Shown here: in pieces, positions 11,856 through 23,130 of the stretch
Numbering within the stretch: position 1 is the stretch's first letter
How the letters are laid out: each line of letters starts with the position of its first letter
NCBI RefSeq assembly: GCF_000208745.1
Contig: NC_030856.1
Coordinates: 5,293,376 to 5,357,375 of the forward strand
Origin: Theobroma cacao
Lineage: Eukaryota; Streptophyta; Magnoliopsida; Malvales; Malvaceae
Reading direction: 5' to 3'
DNA: 64,000 nt
Position numbers and translations under genes: made by a program
Notes under the pieces: generated by a model
Told to the model about the DNA's origin: nothing
Seen by the model: only the letters and a program-made list of their open reading frames with translations
Databases searched by the model: none

Positions 11856-12445
11856 GTTAAACCAGTTGCACTTGTATCATTGGGAGCCAAATGGAGATAT
11901 TTGTGAGGTGAAAGAAAAAAGGATGACTAGTCGCAAGCTTCCATGCCATTAATGTTTGGGTTGGTTCTGTTGTTCTTGTTTGATCATTGTGAAAAGGGGA
12001 TGTTTCTTTGACCTTTTGTCTATTGTTATCGAATCCTCAGGGGGAGTTATGGGTTGAAGTTTCACTGGCAAGCCCTGTTTTTGTCCAAAGGGCACTGTGT
12101 TGCTGGTGTTTAGGTGATTGTCGACTGGGGTTGCTTTCATTTTTGTGGCAGCAATCTTTTGTAATTGTACAGATTCTCAAAGCTCTTACCATCTTTTTAT
12201 GCCATGAACAGTCTTTCGTAGTTCCTGCAGGAGACTTGAAGATGGCATAGTGGTAATGAAGGTTAATAAAATCAACATTAACAGGTTATACTTTTCTTCA
12301 ATATTGATGATGATTGCGTAACGCTGGCCCTTGTCATTGTATAATAGTATGAAATTACTAATGATTTTAACTGACAGGCGACAGTACCATATTTGTTGGC
12401 AATAGGCAGTTGATTCTAAACATAGACATAGCATAGAAACAGCAA
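11856..12445. other. spacer with no gene
   Basis: Nothing coding is recognised. The first part is probably the old 3' flank of the S4 fragment. In the parallel unit near 35290 this stretch of about 800 bp is missing, so the S4 fragment there abuts sequence equivalent to 12660. Confidence 0.5.
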
Positions 12446-12640
12446 GGAATCACAAACCATTACTCCATTCGTGCCACAATCCCAATTCCCTTAAATTGGG
12501 AAGAGTAAATTTGATGCTACTGCTAACCATTCCTTGTTCCTCTTATGATGCTATTATTTCCTTCATTCGGTCACAACCCCACACAATGATTTGTTCCAAA
12601 TTGCCCAGATCTTGCATCTAATCTGGCATTTCTCTACTAC
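12446..12640 (-). pseudogene. LRR-end scrap of an NLR
   Basis: The stretch matches the LRR coding region of NLR1 near 13395-13590. It shares GAATCACAAACCATTACT, AAATTGGGAAGAGTAAA and GATGCTATTATTTCC in the same order, with deletions between them. No open frame is kept. It lies just downstream of intact NLR1, so it is the tail of an earlier tandem copy. Confidence 0.7.
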
Positions 12641-13153
12641 AGAAACATTCCTATAAATCACTCATGGGTGAGTCGATACAAAACCAAAATAATAATAATA
12701 ATAATAACCTTGTAATGTTGATAGACATGTATTAAACACTGATAAAGTAGTTCGCAACCTTACTTCAAATCATACAACAAAGCTTAGTCTCTTGTTTTGA
12801 TGGTAGAAAAACCAAATACCTTTTTTTTTTTTGGAGAGTGTGAATTTGAGCTTAACATCCACAATTGGGAAGAGCTCAACAAACAAACAGTAAAAAGGAT
12901 GAATTGATTCTAGAAATACAAAGTATAGAACATCTGAAAGCAAGATGTTTGAATTGTGATTTTACTTCAGCATTTGGGCCTGCAACCTTCTTTCCCATTG
13001 CATGTATCTAGCGAAACAGAGAAACCGAATAAGACTGGTAATCTTAGTATTTGTTTCAAACATAGAAAATGAAATGAAAAGAAAGTAAGATGAAACTAGA
13101 TTTGCAATTTTATGAGAAAAAAGGACTCACATTATGCTTTTGATGACAGTTTA
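12641..13153. other. 3' flank of NLR1, shared by the NLR copies
   Basis: From about 12785 to 13000 the sequence is collinear with 27640-27860 (NLR2) and 35400-35660 (NLR3), including GAAAGCAAGATGTTTGAATT. It is the conserved downstream region of the duplicated unit. A short AAT microsatellite lies at about 12690-12708. An AATAAA motif overlaps the stop codon region of NLR1 on the minus strand. Confidence 0.6.
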
Positions 13154-16135
13154 TTAAACAGCTTGCTTCCATTGATTGTTGCGCTTATCCCAAAATTTGA
13201 GCAAAGGTAGAAGAACATTCTTAGCATTAGGATGATCCCACTCCATTGATTCCCAGCATTCCTTTGGATTTATACAGATTTCTTTGAGAGAAGCAGGAGG
13301 AGATGGTTGACTATTGTCAAGCTCAAGCAGGGGAAGATACAGAGGGAACCTCTTTAGCTTTGGACAATGCCATATCTCAATTCGTTGGAGAGAATCACAA
13401 ACCATTACTTCATTTGTTTTACAAATGCTCTTCAATTCTGGCAGATGAACCAATTTCAATATCCTTAATTTGGGAAGAGTAAACATAACATTATTATTGG
13501 TACTCATTCCTTCTTTCTCTGATGCTATTATTTCCTCCACTCTGTCGCACATCCTAACCTCAATCTTTTCCAAGTTTTGGAGATTTTGTAGAAACCACTT
13601 TGCTGGCAACAAATTCTTTAAGTTTTTACTTGAAGCTAAATAAATTGCCTTAAGAGAGGAAAAAGTTCCAGGCGTTAGTGGTACTGATTCTCCAACTATG
13701 ACTTTCAAATTCGTCAACATCCTCATATGAAGAACCTCAAGCGTTTGGAGTGATGCACACCATGAGGTAAAAATGGACTCCAATTCATGGCAACTTTCAA
13801 TTGTACATTCCTTCAAATCGGTTCTGAAAAGATCATTTAAAGTTGATGCCCTGCCTTCGCAATGATACAGATGTAGTTGCCGAATATTAGATGGAAGTAT
13901 AATCGGATCTTCAATATTCATGTTAAAACCCCATATTGCAACCATTCTACTATAACCTCTGTCAAATGTAATAGACCTATATGAGTTATAGAACCAGTGA
14001 TCAATCAATTTGTGACTCACCCAAATATGGTACTTATTAGGCCTTTTTCTTTGACCAGCATACATGCTCAAGTTTTGCACATTGGTGAAGCAACCTTCAA
14101 AAACTTCCAGCTTTTTCAATGTCTTAATCTCTTCCGCTCTTGATGATGCTGGATGAATGATCAAGTGTTGAAGATGATACAACTTCGACAATATTCCATT
14201 GGGGATCTCTTCTAACTCAAAGGTAAATCCAAGATTGAGATATCTAAGATTTATCAACATTTCCAAACCTTGAGGGATTTTGTTGATACTTGTTCTTTCA
14301 AGATTCAATTTCTTCAAATCTCGATTCTTTGACAAGGATGGGACATTTTCTAATTTGGAGCATTCACGAAGCAATAATGCTGTGAGATTCTCTAAATTGG
14401 AGATAGAATTGGGTAAACTCCAAATCGAATTCAAAGAAAGATCAAGGATCTTAAGATTAAGCATGTGTTCAAAGAAAGATTCTGGAATTTCTTCAAAAGA
14501 ATTGTTTGAGAGTAACAAAGTTGTAAGCTTTTGACATTCGGGAGATTGCATATTTTGAGGAATTTTTGATATGGAATTCCTCATCAAGGAAACCTTTTCA
14601 AGGTCTTCACTCCATTCTTCTTTATCAGGAAGCTCTTCCAATTGCATACCAGCTTTGACCAAAAATCTTTCTCTTGTGATATGCAATGCCATATCTCTAA
14701 CAACATCATGCATCTTTACGTGTGTACCCTCCCTAACCCTTTCTAACATACAATTTTCTTCGAGCTTCTGTAAAATAGAATTACCGCCACCCTGCATTGC
14801 TTGTCTAGTTCCCATTTCATCAAGAAGTCCTTGTTCCATCCAATATTCAACTATCTCCTCTTTTTTTATTTCATAATCTTCAGGATATAATGCACAACAT
14901 AGAAAACAATCTTGGTCTTTTTGTTCCAGACGATCATAGCTGAACTTTAAACATCCAAACACCTTATCTTCCATATCCTGGATGTTTCTAATGTAACCTC
15001 TTAATTCATTCAAAGCATTTTGCCACACAAGAGGATCAGTTATTCCCCTCATACAACCAGCTATTGTGACAATTGCAAGAGGAAGTCCATCACATTCCCC
15101 CACAACAAGTTTCATAATTGATTCTAAAGTTGGATTAAGCAACATGTCTTGTCCGACTTTGCTTAAGAACAATTGCATTGCCTCGTCCATAGAAAGACAG
15201 GACACTTGGACTTTCTTACAACCCATTGATCGAACAACCTCTTCTGAACGTGTTGTCAACACTAACTTGCATCCATTATCTGTTGTTGGCTCAAGGATTC
15301 CAACATCCTCAAGAGAGAAGCTGCTCCATACATCATCCAAAATTAGCACATAGCTCCCCTGTTTCCTCAACATTTCTGATAGCTTTGCAGCCCTTACAAT
15401 TGTATTCTCATGATCCGGTAAGTTTTCTTTCAATTGGCTTGCAATGTCCTTTTGTAGCCTTCGAACATCAAAGTCTTGGGATACCGTTGCCCAAATCAGT
15501 TTATTAAACTTAGCTTCTTTCAACAACCTGTTGTGGACATCCTTCATAATGGTTGTTTTACCGATTCCTCCCATCCCACACACTCCAATCATTCTAACTC
15601 CATCCCCCATCAAGTATTGGTAAATTTTTTCTGTTATAGTAGTCGTGCCCGTTAACTCCGGTGTTGGTAGTTTAACCCTTATGATTGAAGGATCATCAAC
15701 CACCAAGCCATTAGAGAAATGACCTTGACCATATACTTCCTTTATTGTTTGAGTGGTTTCATCAACAAGCTTCCCTAAGCAAGAACGAAAGAGATAGTTC
15801 CCTTTTCTGACTTTATCTTCAACATGTTGAGCATGACCAAGCTTCTCCCCCGCTTTCTTGAGCCAACTTTCAACTTCCTGCTTTGGCTTTTTACCAAAAC
15901 AATGCTCGTCTTGCAATTGTTGGTGAATATCCCCCTTGCGATCATGCAAATCTGCTTGAGCTTGTTTGAAATCATCCACGTATTCACTAAATTTTCTGTG
16001 GTTTTTTAGATACTTTCTAGCTGGTTGACCAATGAACTTAATAACCTCAATGATTGGTCCAATCAAGTCCATATTATAGCTTGTCCCTGCACCAAATTTT
16101 GGTATTGATTCGTTGAAGAATGGATGCAGAGGCAT
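13154..16135 (-). CDS. CC-NB-LRR disease resistance protein, RPS2/RPS5 class (NLR1)
   Basis: An intronless 993-codon frame for an intracellular immune receptor that would sense a pathogen effector and trigger defence. The coiled-coil part (about 22-135) lacks the EDVID motif, as in RPS2/RPS5 relatives. The NB-ARC domain is complete: P-loop GMGGIGKTT (187-195), RNBS-A near 214-232, kinase-2 LILDDVW (264-270, the W typical of non-TIR types), RNBS-B LVLTTRS (291-297), GLPLA (350-354), RNBS-D CFLCCALYPED (410-420) and MHD (475-477). About 500 residues of irregular LRRs follow, ending in the WESMEWDHPNAK region typical of this class. The true start is probably Met22 (16070-16072, MDLIGPIIEV). Upstream of it, NLR2 differs by a frame-changing indel, so the first 21 codons look like leader. 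All motifs are intact, so it may be functional, but expression cannot be judged. Confidence 0.93.
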   Translation of the reverse strand: MPLHPFFNESIPKFGAGTSYNMDLIGPIIEVIKFIGQPARKYLKNHRKFSEYVDDFKQAQADLHDRKGDIHQQLQDEHCFGKKPKQEVESWLKKAGEKLGHAQHVEDKVRKGNYLFRSCLGKLVDETTQTIKEVYGQGHFSNGLVVDDPSIIRVKLPTPELTGTTTITEKIYQYLMGDGVRMIGVCGMGGIGKTTIMKDVHNRLLKEAKFNKLIWATVSQDFDVRRLQKDIASQLKENLPDHENTIVRAAKLSEMLRKQGSYVLILDDVWSSFSLEDVGILEPTTDNGCKLVLTTRSEEVVRSMGCKKVQVSCLSMDEAMQLFLSKVGQDMLLNPTLESIMKLVVGECDGLPLAIVTIAGCMRGITDPLVWQNALNELRGYIRNIQDMEDKVFGCLKFSYDRLEQKDQDCFLCCALYPEDYEIKKEEIVEYWMEQGLLDEMGTRQAMQGGGNSILQKLEENCMLERVREGTHVKMHDVVRDMALHITRERFLVKAGMQLEELPDKEEWSEDLEKVSLMRNSISKIPQNMQSPECQKLTTLLLSNNSFEEIPESFFEHMLNLKILDLSLNSIWSLPNSISNLENLTALLLRECSKLENVPSLSKNRDLKKLNLERTSINKIPQGLEMLINLRYLNLGFTFELEEIPNGILSKLYHLQHLIIHPASSRAEEIKTLKKLEVFEGCFTNVQNLSMYAGQRKRPNKYHIWVSHKLIDHWFYNSYRSITFDRGYSRMVAIWGFNMNIEDPIILPSNIRQLHLYHCEGRASTLNDLFRTDLKECTIESCHELESIFTSWCASLQTLEVLHMRMLTNLKVIVGESVPLTPGTFSSLKAIYLASSKNLKNLLPAKWFLQNLQNLEKIEVRMCDRVEEIIASEKEGMSTNNNVMFTLPKLRILKLVHLPELKSICKTNEVMVCDSLQRIEIWHCPKLKRFPLYLPLLELDNSQPSPPASLKEICINPKECWESMEWDHPNAKNVLLPLLKFWDKRNNQWKQAV

Positions 16136-17648
16136 ATCAAGTTCATGAAATAAAGGAATTAAAAAGGAAATCGATTGAAGATATATGAAGTAGTAGATAG
16201 AAATTTAATAAATAATTTAACGAGGAAAATCATATTCTTAGTATCTTTGTAAACAAAAAATAAATTTTTTGCTTAGCCACCCATTTACATGAAATCCTCA
16301 GCCCTAAACCTGTCAAGCTAAGCTTCGTTCAAGTGGTTGTGATCAGTTAGGTTTGACTAAGGATTTTAGATTTGAGACTAGTGTTGTTTTTTCTCTTTTT
16401 CATTTTTAAAAGAAAAAAGACATAATGATCATGAGCTATGTGTCAAAAGTGCAAGAACATAAGGAAAGACAGTATTATTCTACAATCTACACCATAATGA
16501 AAAGCATACAAATTAAAAAGACTAAAAAAGGAAGGTAAAACATGCTAGCAATTTATGGGAATAAAAGATAATGGGAGGTTAAGAAAGTACCTTTCCTGAC
16601 TGACAGATAGCTATCGGAAGATATTGTCTAGAATAGTAGAAGATGCAGAGAACAAAGGCAGTGAATTGAAGACAGGCTAAGAGCAGAACCAGCAATCAAT
16701 GTTCCTTGCTAATTTTTATGCTCTCTGCAAAAGCGATGGAAAAAGGAAGAAATTAAAAGGTAGGAGGGGGAGTCAATGAAACTGTTCAGGAAATAGCAAA
16801 GATATACAGCAGCCTTTGTCTGACTCCACTTTTTCTTTAGACATTTTCTTGGCAAATACAAGGTCTGATTTTGTCTGATTGCCAGTTTCATATTGACGAA
16901 ATTTCTTCTAATAATCTGGCCAAGTAATGTCTCATTTCAGCTATTCTTTTTTTCCTGAAATGTGAGCTGTTTGATTAAAAGACAAAACATAGTTCATTGT
17001 TTTGCTCATAGTTCATTGTTTTGCTCTTTTAAAATATTGCTATGATTGAATGGTAGTCCTGATTTTGGATGACTATGATTGCAAGTCAATTTTATTCGAA
17101 TCATTGTTTAGTAGTTTCTTGGTTATTAGATTCTTAGCTAAATTGGGTTATTTTATTGTAGTGTCGGCAAACATTTTTTTTTTTTTTGTTAAAAATGGTT
17201 TCATATATTTCCCACTTGACCATGTTTGGTTTTGTTTAATCAGAATCCTGATCAATTAGTTGCAGTCTTGCTGACTAATTACAGAATAATTAAACCAAGA
17301 AGTCTTGTTTCGTTTTCCTTCACCAATATCTTACTTTTCTCAAGGAAAATAAAAACAAGGAGCCTTTTCCAAGTGATGATTCAGACCAAATACAGACAGT
17401 TTCAAAGTAGACAGTGCCACAGGAATCAAGTCATAGCAAAGCTGAAAACACCCATCTGAAAGTCCTCACTAGTAATTGAAAAAACATCAGATCAGAGAAA
17501 ATGCAAAGAAAGAAAGAAGCAGGTACCTAATAATTAGATCACCATTTTCCGTTTATACTATCATTATGGAAGACAAAGAAAACTTCCAGCACGGCTGAGA
17601 CTTGATGAGCCTGGACAACAATAGTTTTCCAGCAGAGAAATGGTTTTG
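16136..17648 (-). promoter_or_regulatory. upstream region of NLR1
   Basis: No gene. It is collinear in parts with 31000-31940 (upstream of NLR2) and with relics at 3150-3734 and 9080-9245, so it is the conserved 5' flank of the duplicated NLR unit. It carries the empty counterpart of the 3735-6622 LTR insertion: TTTCAAAGTAGACAGTG at about 17399-17415. The copia element begins immediately after the TTTTG at 17644-17648. No TATA box is assigned with confidence. Confidence 0.5.
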
Positions 17649-18055
17649 TGTTAGAAGTGGAAGCTTGATTTGCAGAACGGTGCAAAGCTTTCTTAAACCG
17701 TTTGGTAAAGTGACAATCATGTGATTGTCACATGCTGTCTTTTACTTATTTGATCCAATGTTAGGCACCTGTTCTTATTTCTTTTATTTTCTTGTTGCTT
17801 GTTATTATCCTTTGGCTATTAGCCTTGGTAGTTGTAATGGCCACGCGGCCTATTTCCTGTTTTTAGGTAGTGCATTAGATTATGGGGTCCTCTTGAAAAA
17901 CCACTTTGTTGTGGCTTGCTTAAATATTGACAGTTTACTATATGTAATAGTATGAATGTGACATTTCCAGTTTCTTATTCTGCAGTTTTCTCCTTCATCT
18001 TTTGATTTTACCTACCATTGTTGTTTTTTAATATTTGTTGTTCTTAAATTCAACA
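17649..18055 (+). repeat. copia 5' LTR
   Basis: Starts TGTTAGAAGTGG and ends TTCAACA. It would carry the element's promoter. The palindrome GTGACAATCATGTGATTGTCAC near 17709-17730 (quoted without its centre: GTGACAATCA...TGATTGTCAC) is identical in both LTRs. Confidence 0.96.
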
Positions 18056-18068
18056 TAATATCAAAGCC
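18056..18068 (+). other. copia primer-binding site
   Basis: TAATATCAAAGCC directly after the 5' LTR matches the usual initiator tRNA-Met primer site TGGTATCAGAGCC at 10 of 13 positions. The three mismatches suggest decay. Confidence 0.75.
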
Positions 18069-18155
18069 TTTTTTGGATCTTGTGGGATTGTGAGAAATTT
18101 TTTTTCTTTAATATTGATTTCCTATTTGCTAAGTTTTTTAAACTCTCTATTTCAA

Positions 18156-21100
18156 ATGGCTTCTTCGAATATAACCGTTACTGCTCCTCCAATTTTTTCA
18201 AAGTAAAATTATCAGATGTGGGCGATTAAAATGGAGGCTTACTTAAGAGCCTATGACCTGTGGGGGATCATTGCTGCTAGAGGAGATCCCCTTGTTTTGA
18301 GTGTTGCTAATCCAACGATTGCTCAGTTGAAATAGCACAACGAAGAGGTAGCAAAAAGATACAAAGCCCTTTCTGTTCTATTTTCTGTAATTTCTGATTC
18401 TATATTTACGAGGATTATGAATTGCAAGTCCCCAAAGGAGGTTTGGGATAAGATAAACGAGGAGTTTTTTGGAAATGATAGGACTAGACAAATCTAGGCT
18501 TTGAATCTTTGGAGAGAGTTTGAAACTCTGAGAATGGATGATGAAGAGACTGTTCAAGATTTTTCAGAAAAGGTGCACAAGATTGTGAATCGTTTAAGGC
18601 TGCTTGGTGAAGAATTATCTAAGAAAAGAATAGTAAATAAATTTTTAGTAAGTCTACCAAAGAAGTATGAGTCAAAAATTTCTTCTTTGGAAGATTCTAA
18701 GGATTTGAGTTCGATTTCTGTAAATGAGCTTGTGAATGCTTTACAGGCTCAAAAACAGAGAAGGGCATTGAGGCAAGATAAGGTTGTTGAAGGTGCTTTG
18801 ATGGCTAGAAATGCAGATAAACGACACAGCAACAGATATAACAAAAAGTCTGAGAATGAAAGAAAAGACAAAGGAAAGAAAATTTATGAGAAGAAGCAAG
18901 GAAATCAAAAGGGAGCTTTTCCACCTTACTCATATTGCAAGAAGACCAACCATACTGAGAAGTTTTGCTGGTATAGACCTAACGTCAAATGTAGAGCTTG
19001 TAACCAGTAAGGTCATGTGGAAAAAGTTTGCAAGAATCGAGGAACTAAAGCTGATGAGAAAGTTGCAGTTGCTGAGCAAAAGGATCGGGTGGAGGATGAA
19101 GTTCTGTTTATGGTTAAGAAAGCAGACTTTGATGAAAAGAAAAACATTTGGTTGTTAGATAGTGGTTGCTCAAACCATTTAACAGGTTGCAAGCAGATTT
19201 TTCAAACTTTTGATGGCAACTTTAGGACAAAGATGGAAATTGGTAATGGAGATCTCTTTTGATCTTTGGAGTTGGTACAGTAGAGGTACAGACACTTGAT
19301 GGTTTGAAGTCAATATCAAATGTTTTTTATGCACCAGATGTTAGTCAAAATCTACTCAGTAAGGCAACTGTTGGATGACAATTATCAATTGGTGTTCAAG
19401 GACAAGGCATGTACAGTTAAAGATCCTACTAGAGTTGAGCTATTGATTGTGGGAATGAAGAACAAATGTTTTCCTCTGGATTGGATGAAGGTTAATCATG
19501 CTGCTTACAACTGTACTATGACTGCAAATGACCTTTGGCATAAAAGGTTTAGTCATGTGAACTATGGTTCACTGAAACTGATGAGCACAGATAAGATGGT
19601 GGTTGGTTTGCTTGAGATTTCTAAATCTGACAGGGTTTGTGATATTTGTCAGTTTGGTAAGCAAAAACGAGTACCATTTCCCAAAGTCAGAAGATGGAAT
19701 GCTACTTAGAAATTACAGTTATTGCATATTGATTTGGGAGGTCCTATGAAGACTTCATCACTGAATGGAAGCAGGTACTATTTGCCTTTTATTGATGACT
19801 ATACTAGATTTAGCTGGGTATATTTTCTCAAAGTGAAATCTGATGCTTTTAATGCTTTTATAAAGTAAAAAGCATTAGTAGAAAATCAAACAAATTTGAC
19901 CATTAAAATGTTGAGGAGTGACAATGGGACTGAGTACACAGCTAAAGAATTTGAAGGTCACCTGAGCAAGTTTGGTATTATACATCAATTAATAGTGTCT
20001 TATAGCTCTCAGCAGAATGGTGTATCCGAGAGAAAAAACAAGACATTGAAGGAGATGGCAAGGTGTTTACCCTTTGAAAGGAATTTGCCAAAGACACGGT
20101 GGGCTGAAGCTATGAACACAGCCAACTATCTGCTCAATTTATCTTCAACAAAAGCCCTGGTGAGCAAAACTCCTTATGAAGCATGGTATGGTTTAAAACC
20201 TTCTATTGATCACCTAAAAATTTTTGGTTGCATATGTTATGCTAAAATACCAGATGCTAGGAGAACAAAACTAGATGAAAAGTCTGTTATTGCAATTCAT
20301 CTTGGATATAGTGAAGTTTCTAAAGGATATAGACTGTTGAATGTCATGACTATGAAGTTCTTTGTCAGTAGAGATGTTTTTGATGAAAGCATGAAGTGGA
20401 ATTGGGATACTAAAGCTGTGGAAAGTTCATACAGTCAACATATTCTAACAGATTACATATCTGAAAATGAAGATGAACCAGTGTTGGATGAAATGTTAAT
20501 GAACCTCCTGTGAGAGGAACTAGACCTCTGGAAGATAGTTATTCAAGGTGTCATGTTTCTATCTTAGAACCAAGTTCATATGTAGAAGCTGCTACAGATG
20601 AGCATTGGAGACAAGCTATGGAGATTGAAATGTTGATGATTAAAAAAAATAATACCTGGTGTTTGGTTGACAGACCTGAGAAGCAGAAGGTAATAGGAGT
20701 TAAGTGGGTTTACAGAACAAAACTTAACTCAGATGGAACCATCAACAAATACAAGGCCAAACTTGTTGTGAAGGGGTTTTCTCAAGTGTATGGAATAGAT
20801 TTCTTTGAAACCTTTGCACTAGTAGCCAGACATGATACAATCAGGCTACTGGTGGCTTTTGCTGCTTGTGAAGGATGGGAGATATGGCATTTGGACATCA
20901 AATCAGCTTTCCTTAATGGGACTATCAAAGAAAATATTTATGTGGAGCAGCCTAAGGGTTTTGTTCAACCTGGGAAAGAAGATAAAGTATGCAAGTTGCT
21001 AAAGGCACTATATGGCCTTAAGCAAGCACCACAAGCCTGGTATGAAAGGATGGATAGCTATCTGCTTAGTCAAGGTTTTGTGAGAAGTGAGAATGAACAT

Positions 21101-22113
21101 ACTTTGTATGTCAACGCCTCAAGTAACCTCATCTATTTGATAATTTCTCTATATGTGGATGATCTGCTCATCACAAGACCAAGTGGTGAACTTTTGAATG
21201 ACTTCAAAGCAAAGATGCAAAATGAGTTTGATATGAATGACTTGGGGAAAATGTCATATTTTCTGGGTTTGCAGATTGAACAGAGGTCTGATTGTATATT
21301 GTTGCACCAAAAAAAATATGCTTCAGAATTATTGAAGAAATTCATAATGGAAAATTGTAAGGCAGTGGCAACACCATTGGTCACTGAGAACAGATTTGGT
21401 TTGAAGAATGAAAGTGCAGAAGCTAATGAGACTTATTACAGAAAACTCACTGGAAGTTTGCTTTATCTTTCTGCATCTAGACCAGATATTATGCATGCTA
21501 CTAGTCTGTTGTCTAGATTTATGCAGAACCTCTTGAAGTTCATCTCATGGCAGCTAAAAGGATCCTCAGATATGTTAAAGGAACCTTAAGCTATGGCCTT
21601 AAGTTCAGTAAGAATGTGAAGTTGGAACTGCAAGGCTACTCAGACAGTGACTGGGCAGGGAGCTGGGAAGATTTTAAAAGTACAAGTGGCTATTGTTTCT
21701 CTTTTGGAACTACTGTCTTTGCCTGGAACTCTAAGAAACAAGAAATTGTGGCACAATCTTCAGTAGAGGCCGAATATGTAGCTGCATCTACTGCAACAAA
21801 TCAAGCACTTTGGCTCAAAAAGATCTTATTGGACCTGAAGGTGATTCAAGAACAATCAACTGTCCTTTGGATGGATAACAAGTGTGCAATAACCATTGCT
21901 TCAAATCCTGTAAACCATGGAAGAACAAAGCAGATAAGGGTTAAATACCATGCCATAAGAGAAGCTGTCAAGAACCATGAGATTCAAGTGAAGTTTTGTT
22001 GCTCCAATGACCAGTTGGCTGATATTTTAAGTAAGGCTCTTAGCAGAGACAAATTTGAGTATTTGAAGATGAAGCTTGGAGTCTGCAAAGTCATCTTCCA
22101 AGAGGAGTGTTAG
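18156..22113 (+). pseudogene. copia gag-pol polyprotein, multiply disrupted
   Basis: The frame begins MASSNITVTAPP at 18156. Gag is interrupted by stops at 18204, 18333 and 18495. A zinc-knuckle region (SYCKKTNHTEKFC) lies near 18930-18970, with a stop at 19008. Protease motif WLLDSGCSNHLTG is near 19150. A roughly 110-bp stretch (about 19257-19365) is read in another frame between two compensating indels. Integrase shows the HHCC segment (WHKRFSH...CDIC), [11 protein letters not shown] and RSDNGTEY, with stops at 19707 and 19866. A frameshift near 20510 precedes the reverse transcriptase, which keeps HLDIKSAFLNG and YVDD (about 21152). Another near 21540 precedes RNase H (YSDSDWAG, AEYVAAS). 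It cannot be translated as one protein and is not autonomous. Confidence 0.93.
22100..22107 (+). other. copia polypurine tract
   Basis: AAGAGGAG immediately before the 3' LTR start, the expected plus-strand primer position for reverse transcription. Confidence 0.7.
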
Positions 22114-22515
22114 AAGTGGAAGCTTGATTTGCAGAATGGTGCAAAGCTTTCTTAAACCGTTTGGTAAAGTGACAATCATGTGATTGTCACATGCTGTCTT
22201 TTACTTATCTGATCCAATGTTAGGCATGTGTTCTTATTTCTTTTATTTTCTTATTGCTTGTTATTATCCTCTGGCTGTTAGCCTTGGTAGTTGTAATGGC
22301 CACGCGGCCTATTTCCTGTTTTTTAGGTAGTGCATCAGATTATGGGGTCCCCTTGAAAAACCACTTTGTTGTGGCTTACTTAAATATTGGCAGTTTACTG
22401 TATGTAATAGTATGAATGTGACATTTCCAGTTTCGTACTCTGCAATTTTCTTCTTCATTTTTTGACTTCACTTACCATTGTTGTTTTTTAATATTTGTTG
22501 TTCTTAAATTCAACA
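22108..22515 (+). repeat. copia 3' LTR
   Basis: Same ends as the 5' LTR. One extra T in the run before AGGTAGTGCAT accounts for the one-base length difference. It is followed directly by the target duplication TTTTG. Confidence 0.96.
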
Positions 22516-22520
22516 TTTTG

Positions 22521-23130
22521 TATGGGGTATGTGTTACTAAATTGTGACAGTGTAAAACACTTCTTCTTTGGTTTTAAAGCAGGGCAGAGGCAACAAAAAT
22601 GTACTATAAATTGCATGTAACTGAACCCTTGTCAAATGTAAGAAGAAAGTAAAGAAAAAGCACTGATAAGATCATGAACAACGTGCATCAATCCAAGAAA
22701 TTACACAACAAATATCAATTTCGTAGTGGAACCAAATGTCAATTCAAAGGAGACAGAATCAACCTATTAATAGTTTAAAGCATATATCCAAACTGGATTC
22801 TTGAAAAAGTTAAACTGTCTCTTCCAATGGAGTGGAGAGAGGCTTCATTTAGAGGGCGACAGGTTCCTTTTCTTCTACATCTATGATGTATCTGTTCTTT
22901 TCTAGCACAAAGTTCAGCCAAAATTGTAAACGAACAGCTTTCTTGCTGCAGAAAGATCATCTCTTGAACTTTTTTCCTTCTTCAAACTGGTAAGTTACTG
23001 AAGGGAAAAGAAACAATCAAAATACGTCGTATGGAAAGCTATGAACACCAACAACTAAGAATCATTTACTCGTTGCCAGACTAGTCTATGCATTCCCATG
23101 GTCGAGAGCTGCTACGGGATTGATTAATAG
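22521..23130. other. spacer, no recognised gene
   Basis: Short minus-strand frames exist at 22775-22960 (for example FWLNFVLEKNRYIIDVEEKE in one frame). They have stops and no family that I can name. They may be further decayed exon sequence linked to the ARF fragment beside them. Confidence 0.35.

Larger units (their letters stand above)
17649..22515 (+). mobile_element. full-length Ty1-copia retrotransposon, coding region decayed
   Basis: Two LTRs of 407 and 408 bp, each TGTTAGAAG...CAACA, flank a 4-kb interior. The element is bordered by the 5-bp target duplication TTTTG (17644-17648 and 22516-22520). A primer site follows the 5' LTR and a purine tract precedes the 3' LTR. The internal order gag, protease, integrase, reverse transcriptase, RNase H is that of copia elements. 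By my hand count the LTRs differ at about 20 positions plus one single-base indel, roughly 5%, which points to an insertion of perhaps one to a few million years. It lies between the upstream flank of NLR1 and the ARF/LRR scraps. Confidence 0.97.

Noticed and set aside
12980..13130. Possible intron in the NLR1 3' untranslated region
   Set aside because: A GTGAGT-like donor is present in all three NLR copies, but the acceptor side lacks a pyrimidine tract and the copies are paralogues, so conservation is weak evidence.
14280..15507. Plus-strand frames opposite NLR1, with similar ones opposite NLR2 and NLR3
   Set aside because: They recur only because the NLR copies are paralogous; they mirror conserved NB-ARC codons and have no family features of their own.
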